A program made the translations under genes and the position numbers. Source: Hydrangea macrophylla (taxonomy: Eukaryota; Streptophyta; Magnoliopsida; Cornales; Hydrangeaceae). Taken from it: DNA of 64,000 nucleotides. The notes under the pieces are model-generated. The model was given only the letters and a program-made list of their open reading frames with translations, had not been told where the DNA came from and did not search any database. This document shows, one piece after another, positions 56,173-64,000 of this stretch (positions are counted from its first letter, which is position 1; each line of letters begins with the position of its first letter). The DNA lies in NCBI GenBank assembly GCA_033977485.1, contig CM066991.1, positions 55,530,850 to 55,594,849 on the forward strand, given 5' to 3'.

Positions 56173-57237
56173 TTCTACCCTCCTTAAAGAAATTTCGTCC
56201 CGAAATTTGTTGCAACGGTAAATACACAAGTCAGTCATAAATAAAGTTAAGCACGTAATTTCATACAACTATGTATTGCGTTTGACTTTCAACCATACGA
56301 GACCAAGTACGTTGAGCGACTAATCCAAACAAGGAAACCATCATATATATACCTTATTCTCGTATAGTCAATCGTCAAACGTTAATAGATATTCCAAAAC
56401 ACAGAGATTGATGCAAACCATGTGAATACGAACTATGCATGCAACATGCTCACATTTAATCAAAGATTTAACTATATGCCCATGTTGACCTTTTACCTTG
56501 TCCCGTACCACTTCTCATCGGGATACACAATACTTACCACTCAACCCAATAGCTTCAAATCTTTCATAAGCTTCCACTAAGAATAAGAATACCCATCTAG
56601 ATCCATAAGATGTTGTAGACATAAGAATACTGCTGGCTCAATATATGCTCTCGAAAAAGTATAGAATTTCCACACGGAGACATACGAGAGAGATGTAGCA
56701 GTAGAATACCAATCGATAATAACAGATTCATAATAAGAAATTCAGAATGCCAATAATAATATTGTCCACCAAAAATGGCCAGATAAGAATAACATAAAGA
56801 ATAGAAGTCTTGTAAATAATAATAGAAATCCCGATCCTCCGATAGAATAATAAATCAGCTGGATGATAATTAGATAACTGTCCGATAATATAGCTTGAAG
56901 AAGATAATTCGATATCACGCCAGAATTCCACAGCTTGTTCAAAATTCCAACTCCCCGCTACTTCTCCAACATGTCACAAAATATGCATGCACTACTATGC
57001 GACTCATAAAATAGTAAATGATTTCAACAAATTAACATGTAATGATAGGCTCGAAAAGTTATGCAATTAATCGATTGAAAACAATTAAATAACATGTAGG
57101 CAATACATGGATAATACATAAGTACACATAACCCGAAACCCAAATAAATTCGCGACCTATAGCTCTGACCAACCTCTAGTCCATAATACGAGGATCACCT
57201 AGACTCGCTAAGCTAACCATAAGCTCTGATACCAAAC
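56173..57237 (-). other. Internal region of LARD-like element
   Basis: 1065 bp. The right edge has GCTCTGATACCA (57223-57234), the complement of the tRNA-iMet PBS. The left edge has 'tctaccctccttaaagaaatttcgtcc', the complement of a Tekay PPT context. No gag, RT or integrase motif is present. Two short minus-strand open frames at 56728-56942 have no recognisable domain. Confidence 0.8.
57223..57234 (-). other. Primer-binding site (tRNA-iMet)
   Basis: The reverse complement reads TGGTATCAGAGC, 3 bp from the 5' LTR at 57238. It fixes the element's orientation as minus. Confidence 0.9.
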
Positions 57238-60119
57238 TGTCACGCCCCGATTTTTGGACAACCAACATTTAATCCAGAGCATGTATCCAGAGTAATATTC
57301 AATTTCCAAAACACCGAGAGTAACACCCTCACATAGGCTAATAAATAATTTATTTGAAAATAGAATTTAATACTCATTAAATAAGGACACGTGATCCTGT
57401 GTTAATATAAAAACTATGTATTATTAAACTTATATTCCCAATCCTCCATTTCATTATAAAAGAAATAATATTCCATTACGAATATAATAGCATTTTAATT
57501 TACAAAAGGAATACAAAATTCATTAAATAAAATTTCTTACAAAGTTCAGAAAAAAAAAAAGAAATAAAGTCTATACATCCGATGGTCAGAGCAACTACAA
57601 CGTTCCAATGTCCAAAGACTCCACAGCCAAGCACAACGGTCACATCATCGAAAGCAATATCCTTCACATGTCATCCAACTACGTTTCAAACAGAAACGTA
57701 CCCGAATGCATAACACACTCGGGTCAGTCACATGACTGGTATGAGTTAAACAAAAATAATAAAATCTGAGGGCTCCAACCTGAACCCGTAGACTACAAAC
57801 CACATTACAAAACTATTGGCCCAAGACAGGTAGTTCCACACACATATTTGGACAAAAGAGTAGTTTCCATTTATATGATGGCAAGTAGTTTCTTGCCCAA
57901 AATTCAAAGTTACAACGAGTTTTATACTTACCTCAGATATCTATGGTGAGTCAGCCCTGCATAAAAGTTAGTGGGCCCACCATCCTGTAAATCGAATGAT
58001 CACAAACCAGGCGAATAATTCCGTACATAAGCCGTTCACATTCTAACTTAAACGTCATGTTCATTATTTCACGCTTATCAGTCGTATGAAATACTCCATT
58101 GTCATTATTTATTAGCCATTAATTTATCTTTGTGTTCCCTAGGTTCACCCCTTGGCTACCCTCCATGGTACAGCCCACACATATATCCCATGTGTGCCCG
58201 GACATATTACCAACACCCACTCCGGTGCTAGTTTGGTTGGGGTATCAACCAAATCAGGTATACACAACGGAAGGCCGGTCAATATGCCTAGACGTCTAAC
58301 AAATAAGCCGGGCATAAGGCTTAGGCCAGCTTGATCACGAAGCCACAGGCAAAAGTACACTCAACAAGTCTTAAGCCAGCTTGATCACGAAGCCACTGGC
58401 AAAAGAATGCGAGCAACCAAAAAAAAATAACACAACAACGGGGAGCTGTGAACACTAAAGAACTATGTTGCAATTATCACTTATCGTTCGTATTATCCCC
58501 AATAATTGTGAATTTCACGTTTATCAAATAGTTCCGTCTTATCGTCCAATCACATCTCTAACTTTTAGATGTATTCCAATTTCTTACAACAAAGGGTTTT
58601 ATCAATTAACCCATAACAATTCTTCCCTCAATAATTTTCAATCAAATTACAAGATCCCCAATATACTATTCAGCATATATTATTTACTCATTTTTTATCA
58701 AAATGATCACACAATAAAGTTAGTTATTTCAGGTACAATAATCCTCAACCCAACATTCAAAATTAGCCTACATGAAACCCATAATAAAAATTCAAATTCT
58801 CATATCGTAAAGTATTATAACAATCGTTCCACAATATTTTCATCGGACTCAACGTTAATGACTATTACCCTTTTTTTATCAACATTATATGAGAATTCAT
58901 GTATCTCTAAGTAATTTTCGTTAAGTCAAACGAATGAATAAAAAAAATAACACAACGAATCATATTTCTCCAATTTCGTACATTTTAATATACTAAAAAC
59001 TGCTACTAAAATCTTCAATTTTTGCCCAAACGGTGCAGAATCATAAAAAATACCATTAGACGAAAAACGTGCAGAATCACGTTTTACAAGAGACACGCGG
59101 ACAAAATGTTCAAATTCAAAGCCACGATTTTCTAATAATTTTCTAAAGTTTCTGCAATTGTGTGAATTACAAATAAAACGAATTTCACATATATTTCCTA
59201 ACAAACATGAATATTTCACATATGATTTTTATCAAACTAATGATTCACCTAACCCTTTCGAATACCCTAATGTCATGATCGTAAAGTCACACGAAGGGGA
59301 AAGAAACTATCTAAATTACTTCAACAATAGTGTGTATCCATTACAAAGATTTAACCCTAACAATTAAATTAAACATGTACTACTTTAATTTACTCCCATA
59401 TACATATATACATACGTGTATATATATATACTCGGATACACAAAATTTAACTCACCTCGTTGATCAAAAATCAACCACCACGAATGCTTCGCGATTCCCC
59501 ACGTGCCCACGAACCCTAGACCCTTCTCCTTTCTTCTCCCTTTTCTTCTCTTCTTTCTCTTCTCTCTCTTTCTCTCTGTCTTTCTCAATTGCGGCTGTGT
59601 AAAGGAAAGGGATTCCTAACCCTATTATTTTATTATGTAAGTATACAAGATGCACACCTAACCTATTAGTATATTAACACACACACCCGTACATACTAAC
59701 ACACATACCCGCACACATCTACACACACATATGTAAATCCCGTTTTTTGTGTAAGGGTCTCACAAAAAGGTTTTATATGGGCCCGAAAATGCATTCTAAA
59801 GTGACATGATTAGCCCACTGGATACCCATGACCCCGGTACTAAGTTTTAATGTTAATTATATTATTTAATACATTCGCGGGCCTGTAAACACTATATAAC
59901 AAAAATACATATCAACCCTTCATTTTACTTTTTAACAAATATAAATTAATAAAATCTAACTTCCAAACTAAACGCGCTCACTCATGATTTAATTTATATG
60001 TCCACCAAACACTTAAAATTTTCCAAACACATGTCTTACATAGGCACACTCATATAATATTGCTAACTGAAAATAATAATTAAAATAATTATTTACATAG
60101 AAATTTTAGGGTTGTTACA
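57238..60119 (-). repeat. 5' LTR (LARD-like element), intact
   Basis: 2882 bp, TGTCACGCCCCG ... GGGTTGTTACA on plus. It shows the uninterrupted form of the sequence split at 34031/54988. It includes the same pair of 'gccagcttgatcacgaagcc' direct repeats (58325, 58374) and a CT-rich tract at 59522-59585. Confidence 0.93.
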
Positions 60120-60124
60120 CACAA
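60120..60124. repeat. Target-site duplication CACAA (right)
   Basis: Partner of 32313-32317. Confidence 0.9.
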
Positions 60125-61221
60125 CCTTGATCTTTGAAAAATTGACGAATCCCTTGCACCCTTCCAAGATCAAGACATTTATTTAGAGTTTTTTCCTCCT
60201 TCAAAACAGTTCATGGAAGTCGTTAAACTGGAAAACATTGGCCACTTTCGGGAGGACATGATTATGCCTGGAGACATTTTTCTCTTGCAATTAAGTAAGT
60301 AGCTTCTTTATGGTAATTTCTTGAAATGATAGTCCATATACAAAAATGATCCAGTAAATTATGTTGTTATAATGCTATGGATATCTTCCAATATTTATAA
60401 ATGAGTTGCCTTCATGTATACAAATTTAGTGTACCGTTGAACACTAGATTTTCAACTCTACTCTGCTTATCAAAGTCTGATTTTATTTGCAACTTATTAT
60501 GCATGTCAACCCCCAAACTTCCAAGGAGTGACTTGGGGTTACACAATAATTGCCCCAAATTATTTCATTTATCACTTTTGTTCTAGTAATTTGATTTTTG
60601 AAAGTAGTTCTAGGATTTCCTTTTACATCATTTACTTCTTTTCCTTATTATTAATTTTTTTTTTTGGGGTTCTGTTTTGTTTTGTTCTTTTCCTCTCCAG
60701 AGAAGAGCTTAACATTAGGAATTATATTATCGGCTTTGAGTTTGAAAATAATTTTTTAAAAAATTATTTGAGTTTATGCAGTAATGATAATAATGTAATT
60801 TAAATAATTATTTATGTGCTTATTCATTTTTATTTTAAGTAGGATGGTTAGCCTGCCATTTTTTTTAATTAACTGTTGGCTCACATAGCTGTGTTCATTT
60901 AGTATCTTAATGAGATTATGATCATTTTTGACACTTGCATGATTAGCACCAATTCAGGGATAGATGACAAGAGGCGACTGGATGGTTTGTCATGGCAGAG
61001 AGGAATAAAAGGAAGTCATTTTAGATTATTCTGTTGGTAAAGACCAAATTACTTTACCTATAAAGAGTATCATCATCCATGCGGAGGAGAGTTTGGGTTA
61101 GGTGGAAGATCTACACTATGTCACTTGAGTCCTTGACGCAATGATGAAGCAACAAATAAAGCACCATATTTATATTTACGCAGGTTTGTAGATATTGGTG
61201 TTGTCTTTTGAAATGAACCAG
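60125..61221. other. Flank with possible gene pieces, unrecognised
   Basis: 60212-60301 holds a short exon-like stretch (MEVVKLENIGHFREDM...) ending near 'gtaagtag'; I do not recognise it. 60955-61130 may contain exon remnants. The rest is AT-rich intron-like DNA. Confidence 0.3.
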
Positions 61222-61761
61222 GTATTTATTTGTGAACAAAAGCTACATACTAGAGCACAATTGAATCAGCACATAAACACTGGCGACTCTGAAGTGGATG
61301 GAACTGAGAGTAAAAGAGGCAGCTTTATGGGGTATCCTATGTGTGAATTTTGTAGGACTCCTTTTTATGGGGATAATGAGCTATACTCGCATATGTCCAC
61401 TGAACATTATACCTGTCATATGTGTCAAAGGTATAGTTAATAAGTTTTCCAGTAGAATGTCAATATAGTTGATAGACATTCAAACCCGTAAGCTTACAAA
61501 AGTATGTTCTGCCGTGCCATGCAGGCAGCATCCTGGACAATACGAGTACTATAAGAATTACGCTGACTTGGAGGCAAGATATGCTCTTCTTTTGGATGAT
61601 AATATTCCCGTTTCCTCATAATTGCATTGGAATTTAAGTTCTGTAAAAACATATTCTATTTCCTTTCACAGGTCCACTTCGGCCACGAGCAGTTCTTATG
61701 TGAGGATGAGGCCTGCCTCACGAAAAAGCTTGTCGTCTTTCAATCTGAAGCTGAAATGAAG
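61222..61761 (+). pseudogene. ZNF598/HEL2-like zinc-finger E3 fragment, three exons
   Basis: Exon a (61222-61430) reads VFICEQKLHTRAQLNQH, then MCEFCRTPFYGDNELYSHM and TEHYTCHMC. Exon b (61525-61573) reads QHPGQYEYYKNYADLE. Exon c (61672-61761) reads HFGHEQFLCEDEACL and QSEAEMK. These are the C2H2 zinc fingers of plant homologues of ZNF598/Hel2, the E3 ligase that marks stalled, collided ribosomes. The exons join in phase; the b-c intron starts with GC. The N-terminal RING and all C-terminal parts are missing, so this is a fragment. Confidence 0.85.
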
Positions 61762-61824
61762 GTGATTTTTTGACGAATATGCAGTGTTTGGTGAATAAGC
61801 TTTTTTTGAATGTACAAATACTTA

Positions 61825-61856
61825 ACACACATGCGCGCGCGCGCACACACACAGTC
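61825..61856. repeat. CG/CA microsatellite
   Basis: (GC)n followed by (AC)n. Confidence 0.95.
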
Positions 61857-62598
61857 TGATAGCGACAGAGAGAGGTGTTGGAGGATTATGTGTTTCACTG
61901 TTTTGCATGGTGTTCAGGTAGCTAAGATTTTCTGATTCCCTTTACTACTACAATGCTTTGGTTTATAGCGTCTTCTCACTTCTTGATCCCATTCATCTTC
62001 ATCTCTTGATCTTTTTAAGCTTCAAATCTTTCTGGGTTTTAATTTCTTTATTCAGATTCTTGTTACTGGTGTAATGTTGGTGTTTTTGATCTTCAAATCC
62101 TGGTGGGTTCTGTGTATTTTGATCTAAATTCTCGTGAAACTCATAAAGTTTCAAATCTTGGGTTTTAATTTCTCTATTCAGGTTCTTGTTATTGGTGCAA
62201 TGTTGGTGTTTTGAGCTTCAAATCGTGGTGGGTTATGTGTATTTTGATCAAAATTTCTTGGGAAACTCGAAAATTGGCATGTGAGTGTGTTTGGTTCCTT
62301 GAAAAATCAGGAAACAAGGGCTATAAATTATAAGGTACCAGCGTTGACCAACAAAAATCTGTTCTTTTGCTGTATTTGCTTTTGGATTAAGAAATAGCTT
62401 CACAACTGTCTCTGTGCTGTTAAAGACAGGGCTTGTCTAATGTCTGTGATATGTGGGTAGATGTTGAACTTTTATTTTGATCTGCTGGGTAATTGCTGAC
62501 AAGTCATGAATGTTATTTGTTTGATGGATTGAATTTGATTGGGTTTTGGGTATAAATGGATCTTCGATGGTGGGTTCTGTAAAGAGGGTGTGTCTATA
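61857..62598. other. Probable 5' leader/intron of PP2C with tandem duplication
   Basis: Two imperfect copies of about 125 bp (about 62020-62150 and 62150-62275) share 'gggttttaatttct.tattcag', 'aatgttggtgttttga' and 'gtgtattttgatc'. A short frame from 62539 continues into the PP2C start. Confidence 0.5.
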
Positions 62599-63773
62599 AT
62601 GGAAGACGAGAATGTGATATTGGAGAATCCAATTCAAGGGAAGGCCGCCAAGTCTCCGAGAAACCTCTCAGTAATGAGGCATTGCATTAGCCAGATAATC
62701 TTGGCAGGTGGTACTAAATTGGTAAGTACTTTCTGATGTTTTACGCTGCTGCCAACTTTTTCTGATCTGGGATTTGTATTGCTTGAATGTTTGTTTTGTC
62801 TAGACTGTAGAGAGCTCCAATTTGACCATGTTCAAGTAATTGCTTGGTTTATAGAGTCCATTTTTATGGTGTATAATGGAGGAAAGTGGTATTGCGTATT
62901 TAATTTGCTTGTTGATCTTGAAGATCATGTGCTATAAAAGTATGGGTAGAATTTAAAGGTGAAGTCATTCGCTGAGAGTTCAGCATTAATTTTAGAAATT
63001 ACAACTGTACTTAGAGTTTACGCACATATATGATGTACCTCATCGATGTAATCCTTCAAAAGATCCCCAGATCATGGAACTCAGTGATAAAAATACTTGA
63101 GTAGTTTTGACTTCATGCTTTGGATTAAAAAAATAGTACTTTGAACAATAGTACACCCATATGACCCATAGGCTAATGAACACCTCTGGAAAAAAAATGT
63201 ATGTTGTATTTGGACTTTGTGAAAATTGCATAAAAGCAGTAATTCTAGGGAGATGTACCACATGAAGGTGATTTAGATGTCATTCCAATGCTTGTTGCAA
63301 AATATAGTTTCTTTGGTTTTGATGTCACAAGAAAAAGGAAAATAAATTGTTATGCCATGCAATTAACTTCCAAGGAGTACTTGTAGTGTTTCATTTGTGT
63401 TTGTGATCGTGCTTCTGTTTTGTCGGTAGAAGGCTTTATTATATTTGTTTGAGTATTTGATTTGTCTTTCTTTTTTTCCCAGGAGTTAAACTTGACTGAT
63501 TATCCTCAGTGCTCTTTTCCTAGGAACCGACTATTGGGATTATTGTCATAAAGTCTCCATCTGATGCTCTTTTCCTAGGAACCGACTATTGGGATTATTG
63601 TCATAAAGTCTCCATCTGATGAGACATCTAAATTTTTACCTGTGTTTCATTCTGGAAGCTGTTCCGAGATTGGACCAAAACAGTATATGGAGGATGAGTA
63701 TATATGTGTAGATAATATCCATGAACATCTTACTGCTGCTCCAAACTTCCCTTCTCCTGGAGCATTTTATGGG
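62599..63773 (+). pseudogene. PP2C phosphatase, first two coding exons only
   Basis: Exon 1 (62599-62721) starts at ATG (an in-frame ATG at 62539 is the alternative) and ends at 'aaattg|gtaagt'. Exon 2 (63579-63773) joins in phase and reads [37 protein letters not shown], the start of a plant PP2C domain with the metal-binding region. The next exon should begin VFDGHGG but is not found before 64000. A 55 bp tandem duplication (63511-63565, 63566-63620) doubles the acceptor and the first 42 bases of exon 2. It is a fragment or a gene broken at this point. Confidence 0.8.
63511..63620. repeat. 55 bp perfect tandem duplication across a splice acceptor
   Basis: 'gctcttttcctaggaaccg...' occurs twice head to tail with no difference seen, so it is very recent. 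Since 55 is not a multiple of 3, only use of the second acceptor keeps the frame. Confidence 0.95.
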
Positions 63774-64000
63774 GTCTATATTTTCCTTTTGAATCTGGAA
63801 AATACGTTGATTTCTGAGGAAATTTAGTTCGCACTATTTTATTTTTTCAGTCCACGACTTAAGGGGTACATATATCCTAGTTAATCAGATATGCTCCGAT
63901 GATTTTTCCCGACTTTACGTACTTAGACTTGTTATTTAGGTTATATACTTAGTGTCGGCACCGACAATTTGAGGGCACTAGGCAAGACAGCCCTATGAAC
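63774..64000. other. Window end, no gene seen
   Basis: Intron-like DNA after PP2C exon 2. The expected third exon is absent. 'gtcggcaccgac' (63953-63964) is a perfect palindrome. Confidence 0.4.

Larger units (their letters stand above)
32318..60119 (-). mobile_element. LARD-like Tekay derivative, split by nested elements
   Basis: A reverse-strand element with two nearly identical 2.88 kb LTRs. The 3' LTR is in two pieces (32318-34031 and 54988-56172) and the 5' LTR is whole (57238-60119). Its internal region is only 1065 bp (56173-57237), with a PBS for tRNA-iMet and a Tekay-type PPT but no coding sequence. Outer flanks carry matching CACAA. The 20.96 kb between 34032 and 54987 is a later insertion. 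The lack of gag-pol makes it a large non-autonomous derivative dependent on another Tekay element. Confidence 0.9.

Noticed and set aside
1..64000. tRNA, rRNA or organelle DNA
   Set aside because: No cloverleaf or rRNA-like conserved stretch was recognised on reading; a tRNAscan/Infernal run would be decisive.

Overview
This window is nuclear DNA of a flowering plant, most likely a eudicot. It contains plant-type LTR retrotransposons with a PBS matching the plant initiator-methionine tRNA, a CACTA transposon, LINE 3' ends, and broken pieces of plant genes (HD-ZIP III, SIS3-type RING E3, SRO/RCD1, nucleobase-ascorbate transporter, ZNF598/HEL2-type zinc finger, PP2C). I see no complete host gene. 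The window is a stack of nested mobile elements in AT-rich, repeat-dense DNA.

Region 1-13410: an old Ty3/gypsy protease-region remnant (912-998 and 13171-13410) is split by a full-length Tekay/Del-type chromovirus (999-13170, TSD TTTTC). It has 2.2 kb LTRs, PBS, an acidic leader ORF, a single-frame gag-pol and a C-terminal chromodomain. Its RNase H region is interrupted by a 1640 bp solo LTR of another family (7522-9161, TSD TTTGC). A second copy of that LTR family fills 1-875. The gag-pol carries six premature or displaced stops, all TAG.

Region 13411-23426: unclassified repeat DNA, a fragment of a Tat-type LTR, a short casein-kinase-1-like exon, MITE-like foldbacks, a reverse-oriented Tekay-like LTR (19039-21918) and a 217 bp tandem duplication.

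Region 23427-29263: a non-autonomous CACTA element (near-perfect TIRs, TSD AAA, subterminal palindromes). It has captured exon/intron pieces of at least three unrelated genes: a NAT transporter, a SIS3-like RING ligase and an SRO (PARP-RST) protein.

Region 29264-32312: a single HD-ZIP III exon and a LINE 3' end. Region 32318-60119: one reverse-strand, coding-free Tekay-type derivative (LARD-like; TSD CACAA). Its 3' LTR was split by a MULE-like DNA element (34032-54987, TSD TAAAAAAA). That element was in turn split by a three-LTR tandem dimer of a gag-only Tat-type retrotransposon (37707-54584, TSD GGTCT). The Tat internal region carries a 51 bp x10 array, a 46 bp satellite organised in 507 bp higher-order units, and several other repeat blocks.

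Region 60120-64000: fragments of a ZNF598/HEL2-like gene and a PP2C gene with introns retained.

The most unusual pattern is that four unrelated LTR families here carry clustered CG-containing palindromes near the TATA box (CAATCGATTG; TCGATCGATCGA; CGCG-type; GTGCCGC-C-GCGGCAC). In two of them the array-TATA-array spacing is nearly the same.
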